Below are positions 14,101 through 24,989 of a DNA stretch of 64,000 nt, piece after piece (position 1 is the first letter of the stretch; each line of letters starts with the position of its first letter). Location of the stretch: assembly GCA_005281725.1 (NCBI GenBank), contig SSBO01000009.1:12104250-12168249 (forward strand). The letters run 5' to 3'. The notes under the pieces are model-generated. The model was not told where the DNA came from. It saw nothing but the letters and a program-made list of their open reading frames with translations, and made no database searches. The translations under genes and the position numbers were made by a program. This stretch comes from Wuchereria bancrofti (lineage: Eukaryota; Nematoda; Chromadorea; Rhabditida; Onchocercidae).

Positions 14101-15151
14101 CCTTTTTTTAAACTTTAATTTCATTACGCTTTGAGACCATTACACAAAAGGTATGAAAAGCTTGTAGTAAATGAAAGTATACATAGGTAAAAAATGTAGG
14201 TTACAACTCGAAATAGCATATGTACCATTCCGTTTTGAACTAACTTCTTTTGAATTGAGTTCCATTTTCATACTGTCGATAAAATCGCTTAATTAATTCT
14301 TATTAAAATACCGCAACTTTTTAAATTAATAAACAACCTTTTGCACCCAGCAAAGATTGTTCATAAATTGGTTTTTCACTATTGCAAATTACTGCTACAC
14401 GTTCTTTGTAATCGCATTGATGTTTGCTTCCATCATAATATAGTCCATTTGCGCAACTCCTCAATATTGCTTTGTTGGATACACAGGAAAGAAAATACTG
14501 GCTACAACCCGGAAGAGAATATGTACCATCCGGCAATAAAGCACATGGAGTCCCTATAATATACCAAAAATATTTTGGCAGAAACAAACTTATCAATATG
14601 TTCAACTTCTGACCTTTGTCCACAAAATTTATTTATAAGATGTCTATGTGGTGTATTGTATTTGCAATGGAATAATCAAAAAATACCAACAGCAACAAAG
14701 TACAAATTCTAGACCCTTAAAGTTAAAACATCTCCACAATAGAAGTTCTAAATGGTAATTTTCTAATCTCGTTACAATCAGTGATAACCATCAAACCATC
14801 TAAATGTTACTTTCATTATCATTGCTCTGGCCATGCAGTGCTCTTAATATACAGTCTGCTGCAGGTAAACATTTTTTTAATCCACTATCAAATAAGTTCC
14901 CATCATTGCATTCCGCTACATAAACCGAATTTTCCTGCAAATTTATCAGAAAAAGATAGAAATGAAAATCTTCCAAAATTCCGAAAAGCATAAAAATAAA
15001 AAAATTTAGCATGTTCGAAGCTCAGAAATACATTTCAATATCTTACCTTTACATTACAAAAGATGTAACTCGGACGACAAACGCCTAGTGTAAGATTGAT
15101 CGAATATGTTTTGGAAGGACAGAGATCAGGTTCGCTCTCGAAATAATCATT
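11153..15151 (-). other. CBM14 protein block G: domains 19-27 and C-terminus
   Basis: Exons are 15047-15151, 14811-14934, 14338-14553, 13836-14032, 13610-13727, 13213-13338, 12933-13133, 12640-12852, 12361-12545, 11957-12145, 11676-11888, 11462-11582 and 11153-11358. Domain 19 spans the first two exons. Domain 20 is in 14338-14553, 21 is split at 13836/13727, 22 at 13213/13133 and 23 is in 12640-12852. Domains 24-26 are split across consecutive exons, and 27 ends the protein (VFNPALSVCD then a few residues). The intron after 13836 appears to be GC-AG. The exon ending at 14811 would otherwise reach a stop seven bases further on; the GTAACA donor and in-frame continuation argue that translation goes on. 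Confidence 0.8.
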
Positions 15152-18100
15152 CTACAAGATATAAAATATAAATTTACTACCTATTCACGAACAAAAGATA
15201 AAGTGTCGCAAGGTTACAGCAAAACAAAAAATTATTTCACCTCCAGTTCCATATCCAAATCGGTCTCTAATTTTTTCTCCAATCCTGTTCCAAATTCTAT
15301 AAGCTCTGTCTCAAATGATGCATCTCGCTTCACGCGCCCACCATCAGTTACCGCAGACGTATTGTCCCCTTCACCGCTACCTGACACAAAATTATTGGTC
15401 ACAGATTTTGCTCTTAGAACACAGCACTATCATAATTCTAATCATTGTTGAAAACAATGACTTTCAACCTTCTACACTATCTACTGCTCCATTTCTATTG
15501 GTTGCTCCATCATAATTCGATGATGAAGTTGCTGCTGGATTATACCTGAAAAACACTTTTAAGGATGAAAACTTTGTATTTTTTGAAACTTTATATTTTT
15601 AGCAGTAGCTGCATAACAAAGCAAAAATTTACTCACGAAGGTGGAGGTCGTGAAGCCACAAAAGAATACATCGGAAAATTACTGGGCAGTTGAAACTGAT
15701 CAATAATTCCTAGATTTTGTATGTTCTGCAAAACCTCATCCTATTTCTGTCACAGATTCAAAGCAAAGTATTCATATTTATATAATAAAAACTAAAGTAG
15801 CTATCTAAACGATCCATATGATTACCGGAATGCTTCCAAGTGGGAATGGAACAACGCGAAAAGTGTCTTTAACATTTCTCATCTGAGCACGTAAATTTCT
15901 AAAAACATGTGAAGTATGTTGTTTTCGGGCCATTTGCGGAATAAATACATTGCTTGATGGAGCTCGCAACATGCCAGATAACGTGTTCGGATCTATACAA
16001 TAAAATATATTGTACTAAAAACTTTCTGTATTTCTCGGTCACTTAAGAATCGAAGAATATAAAACTACAAACAGTAAACACAAAAATGTAAAAAAAAAAA
16101 AAAATGAAAACATAGAGTATTGCAAGTTTTCTAAGACATTACTTTGATATGGTGCAATTTTGGCAGATTGTGCATACGGCGACCTCAGTCTCAATCTATA
16201 TGGATTTCTGTTTTGTTGATTTAGTGCTAGATATGGATTAAATTGTAGTGGATGTTTAAATGAATCGTATACACGCTGAAATATGACTTTAATATGGAAT
16301 TGAAAGAAAAGGAAGTAAAAAAATAAAAAAAAAAGCAAAATAAAAAGTATTTAGAGCTTACATGTAGCGCAGCAGCAGAAATAATACCGACTTGTTTCAT
16401 AGGATTTCCAACACATTCCGCAATTTCATACCGAAATCGGCAAGTAAGTGATGCTGAGTCAAAAAGTTTATTCTGAAAAATAATCGGAACTTTTTTTTTA
16501 AATCATACACTTGCATATATAAGGAGAATTAGAAATGCCACAAAAGTATTTACCTCCATGCAATATCCCACTTCGAAAGTTCGCTTTGCATTGCATTTCA
16601 AGTACGTATTCTTACAAGATCCAAGAGAAATAATTTCGCCAGGATTACATCCTGGTGTATTCGTCAAAAAACCACATTTTGAACTACAAACTCCATGAAT
16701 AGCATCAAATGTATGACCAGGTGGACATTTATAAAGAACGAACTTGCCATTTGAACATGCATAATAGTAATCATTGCAAATGCCAATTTCGAAACGTTCA
16801 TTTTCAACGCATCGAACCTGCAGTATAGATTATTTTAGCTTCTCAAATTACAACAATGAAAATTTGCAAGAGTACCTTGCCAATATCTAGAGTGGTGGAT
16901 AACATGGGGCAACGATCTAATGATATGCAACGACTGGAACGTTGATCAAAAAGTCGTCCTGTTTGACATCTCATCAAAATCGGTATTTTGTGGAGACATT
17001 TGACGAACATCGGAGAACACTGTCTTCCATAATTTCCATCATCTCTATTTGCGCACGAAAGATCACCTAAATAGATCGGATAATTTAAAGACAAAATGGA
17101 AGTGTTAATGACTTTATAATAAACGATTCAAACACTCCTTATAACGAATTGGAAACTAACCAACTGATGAAGACGAAAGGGATGGTTTAATTGACTCAGT
17201 TTTTCCTAGATAAACTACACCAATAAATCCTGATCCACAAGGATTGGTATCTACGCATTTCCAAGTTTCGTCACATTTTCCAAGTGCAGGAATAAAGAAC
17301 TGTCCCTGTGGACATCCATAAATTCTTTTCCAACCACCGCTACAAACAGCAACTTTGTCTGAACAATCTAACGCATATAAGCCATCGTCCAAGTTATCAC
17401 ATCTTACTGAATCTGTAAAATTTGTTCATATCTAAAACTGCATTTGTATACAAGCATTCGAAGAAAAAATTTCTGCGATTTGAATTTATCATGACGAACC
17501 TATTCGGCTTCCGGATACTTCTGGCACACATAAGCGATCCCCATTCTCCTCTTGAAACTGCGACTCTACTACTGTTTCTGGTTGTTTCTCGACTAAAAAC
17601 ATTTGCGACGTGAAGGCAAAAATAAAGTCACTGTAACAATTGTTTCTGATTATCAGTCACAAAATATTCTCCTGTAATGAAAGCATTCCGCATGGTCCTA
17701 TTTAGACATCAAAATACGCACTTTTAAGGCATTATATCGATGGTGCATATTTCAATTGGACAAAAGAATACCTCTTTTGCGATTTCAAAGAGCTTCTGGG
17801 AATATTTCTTTCAAAGTTTGTGTTATCAACCTACTTTATCCGAAAATATCTAACTTACTTGGCATCTGATCGACCTTTCCATTAATAGTAGGTTCATTGG
17901 TGCACTGTACTCTAACATACTCACAATAGTTTACATCATCACTAGAAACTAAATTTCAAAAAGTCAAATAAGTAAAAATATTTTGTCAGCGTAGCGCATA
18001 TGATGTGAACAGTGCTAGCGGCAAAATCGAACTTATCCGAGATTTCCTTAAGTATTTCCTGTAATATCACCAAGCAATTTCTAGATAATGCAATCAAATT

Positions 18101-21100
18101 TCATAAAAAAAATTGCAAAAAGTGAACTTAACTGGCATTTCAGTGGATGCAATTAGGCATTGTATTGGAACATATTTACAACGTTCCACAACTGCATCAA
18201 AAAATCAACTTTACAGAATAATCAAATACATAAAATATCCACTCTGAGTCTAGTCCATCTTAGATTTCTTTATTCGTCAATTAATTTACTCCAAAGCAGG
18301 ATAACATCTTTAATCTCCTAATTTTTGCGCTTATTTGATCACTCACTATGTTCTAGGATCTGAATTGAAACTCTAATAGTGGTTAATGAAACACATACAA
18401 TGCATGAAAAACGTACACTGTTTGGTTTAGTAAAATCTTGATCACCATGGTAGCTTCGTAAAAATGTTATAGCAACGATCCAGATTGACAAGTACAGCAC
18501 AAGCATAGGTAATTCATCTTACAAGATTTAGCAGTCTATCTTATTGAAGTAACTTTTTTTGCTTCTAACCTCTGACATAGGAAAAACATTGAATACTAAC
18601 CTGAAGTATTAGCTTCCGGCAGTGATAATTCGGGATCAGAAACTGATGGTGTGTTCATAGCACTTTCGTCTTTCCCCCATTCTGTTAAAAACTTGATTTC
18701 TTTAGCGAAAATTCTCAAAACTATATGCTGTAAAATTGACAGAAATACTGACCTTTATGATTGTCCACTCTATGCGATGGATGAAACGAAGCTAATACTC
18801 GATACATCAAAAATGCGCACTTTTCGTAAGACACGCACTCACGCAAAATATTCGAAAATACCATTGAATCCGGACATTTCTTATGGATTGCAGAACCACC
18901 AATGCATGTTATGAAGTCCGGAACACAACCTGCCGAATAGTTACCATCCGCCATTTCATAACATCGTGGAAGCGCTACAAGAAAAAAAATTATTTCTTTG
19001 ATAAATTAATTGCATGAAGAAAACAAAAGTAGAAGTAAATTAAAATGACTTTTCCTAATCCAATAATATAGCGATCATCTGAAAGAATACGTTAAAGTCT
19101 ATGTAACAACTATGAAAATATTATCCTTACCTGTTTCAGTTAATATCCTAATTTTACTATCATCGTTTCCTGCATTTTCATGTTTTTCATTCGATGATGT
19201 TATTATTCGGTTACAAGTCGCTTTTGGAACACAAGCAGCAACATTTCCATCAAACAGCATGTTATCTGGACAGTGTTTTACTATTTCTTTCTAAAAAAAT
19301 TATAATTTTCTTGTATATTTGGAATGAATAACATGCCCCCATGAATTACAGAAAATATGAATTTCATGCTGAAATATTTTGAAATGAAAAAGAAAAATCA
19401 ACCTGATTGTAACATTGCAAATAACTTTGCAAACAAAAATCCAGTGGATAAATGTTATCCTTTCGACCCACACAGAGAGGTGTAATCGTGGAAGATATCA
19501 GTCGTTCCTCTATATCTTGCTCAGCCGATGAGATATTTTTAGGTATTGCAGAACTATTTCGACATTCTGCGAGGTTTTTTGGCTCTTCACACCGATTAGT
19601 TGATTCATCATACACGAGTTTTTCAGGACATGACATTAACAGCTTTCTCATATGCTAAAATCGCTAATTTAAACAAATTTAAATTTAAGTTGAATTAAAA
19701 TGAATGTTTTGAAGGCTAAATGAAGCACTTACAACACATGAAAAAAAAATGGTCGAACATAATCCGGCTGCATAATTCGCATCAGGACGACCATCGCAAA
19801 ATTTATCATTGTCTTTCACTATCATACCAAATGAATTATTCAGTGGTTTCTGTGGTAATGACTCAGTTTGAGTACAAGACTGAATTTCAGCGGAATTTCC
19901 ACATCGATGAAATTTACTGTCGTAAACCATCCCATAAGGACATGCAAAGAGATAGATCTTTCCTTTTGCGCAGATGTAAAAGTTTTTCGAACAGTTGTAT
20001 GAAAATATTCCATCTGGTCGAGCAACGCAATAGTTATCTGTAATTAAAAACAACGTTGCTTTCACGTTAATCAATAGTAGTTAGCTTGTTAGGATAATAT
20101 AACTTGAAATTTCAAAGAAATTATTTTTATACGATCCTTAATAAAAACCGGGAAATTCGATTTAGAATTCAATTTATACCGAATTTAATTCATAAACTAC
20201 TCAATTTCTGTTAAAACTTTACCCAATTTATTTTTAGTTGACTGATTAACTTTTTCGCATGCGACAACATCAGATCTTAAAGCACATCGTGAACTGTCTG
20301 GATTAAAAACCATTGGATCAGGACAACTAGCCAAGTTAATAATACCATCTCGACATAAAATATAATCTGCTAAGCAAAGACCAAATTGATAAGGGCCATT
20401 TGGGAGAGTAGTACAACTTGGCATCAGTGGCGCAGTACTGTCAAATAATGATGGGTGCATTTTTTCACTTGAAATATCTCTGCAACAGCAATTAACCATG
20501 ATAACAGTGAGATATAAGCAATACAGGAAAACTGTTTAGACCACAAACCTGCAAGCTTCGACAATACTTGGCTCATCGCAAGTACCACTGCGATAATTGA
20601 AAGCGAGATTCCAGGGACAATTCATATAAAATGTTTTGCCATTTGCGCAAGCATAATAGATTCTATTACAACCTTCCACATAAAAACCATCGCTTAGCTT
20701 TTCACATTTTGAAGTACCATCTTAGAAAAAATTAGTTCTGATAGTGAACACTATGAATTGCAACCGACAGTATGAGATAGCCAGTAGGGAAAAGTGTAAC
20801 ACATGCTTTTTATGTAAATTGATATATAATGAAGGATTGACTTTTACATACCTTCTGCAGGTTTAATTGTAATCCCATACACCGGTTTTTTAATTTTATC
20901 TGATGTCATGTTGTATTGTAGACACCCTGCAACATTCTCCCTGAAAAAAAAAAGATTCAAGAAATACAGATGAATAATGTGCATACAAATAGCAGTTTGT
21001 ATGATATGCTAACCTGAAATCACATCTATTCAAGGAAGGATTAAACACCAAATCAAATGCACATTTTGCAAAGGATGTCGCACCACGCCAGCAATGATAA

Positions 21101-24100
21101 AATCCAGAACCACAAGGTGATAAACCGTAAATGCCATCTTCCAAAATTGAGCATCCAGAAATTAAGTTAGAAGCAGTTCCTTTTCTTCAAAAAAAAAAAA
21201 AAAGAAATAACATTCAGTCATTTTTGTGATTGAAATCTGAAAATTTAAAGAAATAACCGGCTTACTCATCAATGTCAACTTCATCATCTATCATCAGTCC
21301 TTGTCCACCACATGCAACAACATTCACCGGATAATCGCAAAAACCACTATCAACATTAAAAACTAAATCCTTTGGACATTCATGACCAGTTGAAATACCA
21401 TTCGAGCACGAATAGAATTTCTCTGTACATCCTGCTGCATATAGACCATCTTGTTGTCCCTTACAACGACAATCTGCAAGCAAACGTTGAGTCAAATTGT
21501 CTCACGTCAAATTGTTTTTTTTTGAAAACATATTCAGATTTCAAAAGCTGCTTGCTTTCGAACGATCAAACCATCTGTGGTTACCTGGTGTTTCATGTGA
21601 CAAAGCTGATTTGTCTCTTCTTTGCTTGTTTTTTCTGTATCTCAAGCATTTTTCAACTTTAGACTTGTATTCACAATGCCCGGTTTGCCCATTATATACA
21701 AAATTCGGTTCACATGAAGCAATGCTTCCCTCTCCTGAATATATTAATTGTAACAGAACAGTATAAATTGTTTGCACTAGATTATACTAAAAACTGAAGA
21801 ATGATAGCACACTAACCATTAAAACAAATTAAAAAATTCCGTTCACAATCTCCTAGCTCATAGACACCATCGGAAAGCGAAGAACACTGAGCAGAATATC
21901 TGAAACAACAAACAAATAAATTTTTAATTTATCCTAGTTTTCCAAAGATACTCTGGATGATCTATTTCTATCAATAAAAAAAGTAAATTTTACTCAGCAA
22001 CGACGGTTGTTTCCGAATTCTCAAAATCAGCACAAGAAGGTAACTTCCCAACATCCATGCACTGCTGATGTTCAGGAGAAAACAATTGTCCATTGCTGCA
22101 AACAACAACAAGACCTCTTCCATCGATGCAAAATAAGTATTTTCCATAGCATTTCGCGATGGCGTACATACCATTATCCCACTTTTGACAAACATTTTGC
22201 TTCCGATAAGGTCCCATCGTTTTATGGATATCTCCTGAACATCATTCCCAGATTCCGAATTTAAGTTTTTTGAAAAAATTTTCATCAAAATAACATTTAC
22301 AAAGAATTATTTTCTATAAAATTTTTGTTTATAATACCAATTCCTGTTTTCTAAATTACCGAATAGCTCATGATACCTGTACCTATGTGTGCTAAATTAG
22401 GTTCATGTCCTTTTTTAATTTGTGGGCACTTTTTAACGTTGGACGCATAGTCACAATGTCCTGTTTGCGCGTTATACACAAGACCTCGTCCACATGAAAC
22501 ATTGCTTCTCACTCCTGAATAAACAACTACAGAGTAAAACATCACAAAGCTGTTAACTGAATGCAAAGAAGTACTTCATCAAACCCAATGAAGAGTTGAA
22601 TTACATTAATCAGGTAAATACTGAAGTTAACAAGATTTTGAAGTCATGAGGACAAAGAAATTATATTTACCTAGGAAAGAGAAAAATGATCTGTAACAAA
22701 CCATTACGACAGATTGAAAAGCTTCTTTCACAATCTCCCAATTCATAGGTGCCATCGGGAAGTGAAGAACACGAAACAGAATATCTAAAACAAGTGAGAA
22801 ATAAACTTCCAGCCGATTGCTAAATTTAAAATTTCTAACTGATAGCTCACCTTGAAGCTGTGGTTGTCTCCAAATCTGCAAAATCTCGACAAAACGGCAA
22901 ATTTCTAGCATCTGTACACTGCCGATGTTCAGAAGAATACAACTGACCGCTGTGGCAGTTAACAATCAAACTCTTTCCTTCGACACAAAAAAGAAATTTC
23001 CCATAACATTTACCAATAGCATATTTTCCATCTTTTCGTTCTTCACAAATGCCTTCGTTCCATAGAGATTCTAACAACTTGTGAGTTACTTCTGAAGAGT
23101 CAATTTCAAATTTTAAGTCTCCTCCTCAGTGAGAAAATGAAACAATGCGAAAACTAAGTTTGACTCACTTCTGTTAAGCTTCAAAACTTACGCTCCTTCC
23201 ATTCCTCTCTTGACTTTCTAGAAATTTTTTCCTGAGAATTAACAAGCTTCATTTCATCCTGATCGATCCCTCCACATGCTGGTATCTTTTCTTTAAGATC
23301 ACACTATAAAAAACAAGTTATAGAATATCAAATTAGAAATAGTGTAGTAAACAACTTACTCTTAGCTTATTGATATTAAAGTATAAATCCTTTGGACATT
23401 TGGAAAGAGATGCCGTCTCACTGTTACAAAACCAGAACACATTTGAACAACCATCAACGTAAATACCGTCATCCCTTCCAGTACAGTCAAACCTTACTGC
23501 AAATAGAACATTTTACTTAAATTATCAAATTACTAATATTTAAACAAATTAGCTACTAAATATCTCAAGAAGGCTCACTTGCTTATTTTCTTCTTTGAAA
23601 AGAAATTTTGTACGGCATAATAAGCTAAGAAAAATCGAGAAAAAGCTTACACTGACAATAGACAATATTAGTCTTCGGCTCACATTGATTTTTATCACCA
23701 TTCCAATACAAACCGTTTGCACAGAAAATCTTTTTCGCCTTTCCATTACGACATAATAAGTGCCAGCGTTCACACGGTCCAGTCTAAAATTGATCTTATG
23801 ATCATAGGAAGTATAAGATCCAATCTTTATGAGAGAGAGAGAGACAGAACATCAAGATGAATGTTTCATTTTGCTTAATTTTCTGTTTTTTCTTCCTAAG
23901 TAAACCTATGAAATTAAGTGAACTATCTAACCTCATATATACCGTCTTTTTGTCCCAAGCACTTCGATGGACCAAATTTCTGCCCTTTTTCAAACGGATA
24001 CTGCTCTGTAAGTTTGCCTACTGCCAAAATATTCTTGTGTCCTTCTTCATATTGTCGTATTTGACGGTGCCAATGTTTGGGAGTCGACAATTTATGCGGT

Positions 24101-24944
24101 TGTACGCTGCCATACGTTTCCTTTGCTTCCTTACTCCGAATCGGTTCAAATAATAGCTGCCGTACCTTTTCCACACTCAAAATTTTACTCATATCATCCG
24201 ATTTCAGACCTAATTTACTAACCTGATCAGATATATCATAAGGTGTATTATTGGATGTCATCATTTTCGAAGCTCGATTTGTCGATGTCCTAAATTATCA
24301 TGGGAAAGAAGTAAAGATCAGACAAAGGTGATAGTAAAAATAAAATAAGCAATAATGTTCAGTAAGTTGAGCCAACTCATTTCATCCTACTTCAGAAGCT
24401 CTTTCTTTTCTCTTCATTGCAAGAAAAATTCGTAAATTTTCTTTCTTGGCTATATTACTGTATCATTTAGTTATCATAGCCAAAAATGAGTCTGTAAATA
24501 ACCAACCGAATAACGTCAATTTCTCCTTCTTTCATACCTGATTGATCAATCAATCTTTTCCAATGTCCTTTATATTTCGCTCTCCACCCTTTCCTTACTT
24601 TACCGTATGATCCTAAATAATACATTACATTATCTAATGAACTTTACCTGTCCTTCCTATCCAAGTTTCTTCCAAAGCAAATTAGGACAAATAATAAACA
24701 TTAACGTTACGAAATCTGAAACATAAGTAGTGATATATTCTAAAAGAATTCTGCATATATCTTTGAGTCACAGTTTCCTAGAAAGTTTATCAAAGTTAGA
24801 AAAGTAGAAATATTGCTGATAACATAAACAAGTATTACCCTCACGGTATGCTGGATTTTGTGTCCTTTCTATTGTCGTACAAATTACGCAACAACATGTC
24901 AAAGCAATAAGCACTATCAACAGTGCGGTATGTTGCAAATTCAT
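11153..24944 (-). CDS. cbd-1: Giant secreted chitin-binding protein with 27 peritrophin-A (CBM14) domains, CBD-1-like
   Basis: Forty-eight exons splice into one open frame of 7,698 nt (about 2,565 aa). The phase closes at every junction from the start at 24944 to the stop at 11153. The protein begins with a signal peptide and carries 27 recognisable CBM14 units. These follow the six-cysteine pattern C-x-DG-x(Y/F)...C...(Y/F)xxC...C...G.xF(N/D)....C....C. CBM14 domains bind chitin. The domain-rich, secreted architecture matches C. elegans CBD-1, an outer eggshell protein that I recall as having about 12 domains and about half this length. An extracellular role in the eggshell or microfilarial sheath is therefore likely, but inferred. 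No membrane anchor is seen and the last domain runs almost to the C-terminus. Two neighbouring genes wrongly fused is possible but disfavoured by the unbroken phase. The least certain step is the 26-nt exon 18033-18058. Exons and domains are itemised in the block entries. Confidence 0.85.
15241..16275 (-). other. CBM14 protein block F: cysteine-free central spacer with a furin-like RVKR site
   Basis: Exons are 16143-16275, 15826-15992, 15637-15740, 15469-15545 and 15241-15380. About 205 residues without any cysteine separate domains 18 and 19. The first part is basic and Asn/Gln/Pro-rich (NQQNRNPYRLRLRSPYAQ). The middle is hydrophobic/basic and the end is Asn/Ser/Gly-rich, then acidic. The final exon contains GGRVKRDASFE, which fits the R-x-K-R-D consensus of furin-type proprotein convertases in a secreted protein. 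Cleavage there would separate an 18-domain half from a 9-domain half. Confidence 0.75.
16362..17412 (-). other. CBM14 protein block E: domains 15-18
   Basis: Exons are 17161-17412, 16876-17066, 16554-16817 and 16362-16472. Domain 15 (RCDNLDDGLYALDC) is followed by an extra Cys pair and a Ser-rich linker. Domain 16 is in 16876-17066. Domains 17 and 18 share 16554-16817, and 18 is completed by 16362-16472. Domains 17 and 18 lack the usual DG-x-Y signature (ERFEIGIC and GEIISLGSC instead) but keep cysteine spacing. Confidence 0.8.
17500..18191 (-). other. CBM14 protein block D: non-CBM14 linker with two Cys-Tyr-Val-Gln-Cys exons
   Basis: Exons are 18133-18191, 18033-18058 (26 nt, tentative), 17859-17941 and 17500-17592. 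Two of them carry a shared short motif, CKYVPIQC and CEYVRVQC, that does not fit the CBM14 pattern. The 26-nt exon is proposed because it is the only path I found that keeps the frame open between the two motif exons; its donor (GTTCGA) is weak. The last exon is a Glu/Gln-rich linker ending LCVPEVSGSRI. Confidence 0.55.
18601..20037 (-). other. CBM14 protein block C: domains 11-14 and an acidic linker
   Basis: Exons are 19733-20037, 19403-19654, 19131-19290, 18753-18974 and 18601-18681. Domain 11 and the first half of 12 are in one exon. Domain 12 finishes and 13 begins in the next. Domain 13 ends in 19131-19290, followed by a Ser/Asn/Glu-rich linker. Domain 14 (PRCYEMADGNYSAGC) occupies 18753-18974. 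The last exon encodes an acidic, Pro/Ser-rich linker without cysteine. Confidence 0.8.
20223..23783 (-). other. CBM14 protein block B: chitin-binding domains 1-10
   Basis: Exons are 23651-23783, 23360-23496, 23192-23303, 22851-23070, 22702-22784, 22377-22514, 21994-22234, 21817-21899, 21585-21734, 21266-21473, 21014-21184, 20852-20940, 20549-20720 and 20223-20479. Domain 1 spans the end of exon 3 plus exon 4. Domain 2 is split over exons 5-6. Domains 3 and 5 are single-exon and domains 4 and 6 are split at an identical position. Domain 7 is single-exon, 8 is split, and 9 and 10 lie in the last two exons. All keep the DG-x-Y signature (or a close variant) and six cysteines. Domain 1 is unusual in using a WHLLC core. 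Confidence 0.82.
23932..24944 (-). other. CBM14 protein block A: signal peptide and charged N-terminal region (exons 1-3)
   Basis: Exons are 24839-24944, 24507-24612 and 23932-24289. Exon 1 encodes a classical signal peptide (MNLQHTALLIVLIALTCCC), with cleavage expected around residues 20-23. Exon 2 is strongly basic (KVRKGWRAKYKGHWKR). It only joins exon 3 in frame if its donor is the GTTGGT after 24507, and this also keeps all codons open. Exon 3 is a long, charged, His-rich stretch without cysteines. Its final residues KCLGQKDGIYE start the first CBM14 domain. Confidence 0.75.
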
Positions 24945-24959
24945 TTCACGTATCTCACC

Positions 24960-24980
24960 ACGTTACCAGTCACCTCTGAA
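24960..24980 (-). other. Likely trans-splice acceptor upstream of the CBM14 gene
   Basis: On the minus strand a pyrimidine-rich tract ends in TTATTTCAG, placing the first mRNA base at 24975, which is 31 bases upstream of the ATG at 24944. This strong acceptor with no coding exon above it supports 24944 as the true start. Confidence 0.6.
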
Positions 24981-24989
24981 ATAAGTTGA

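Noticed and set aside
14800..14810. In-frame stop after domain 19 (ESNI-stop), suggesting the gene ends there
   Set aside because: A GTAACA donor just before the stop joins to 14553 in phase and starts domain 20. No upstream signal peptide exists for a separate downstream gene.
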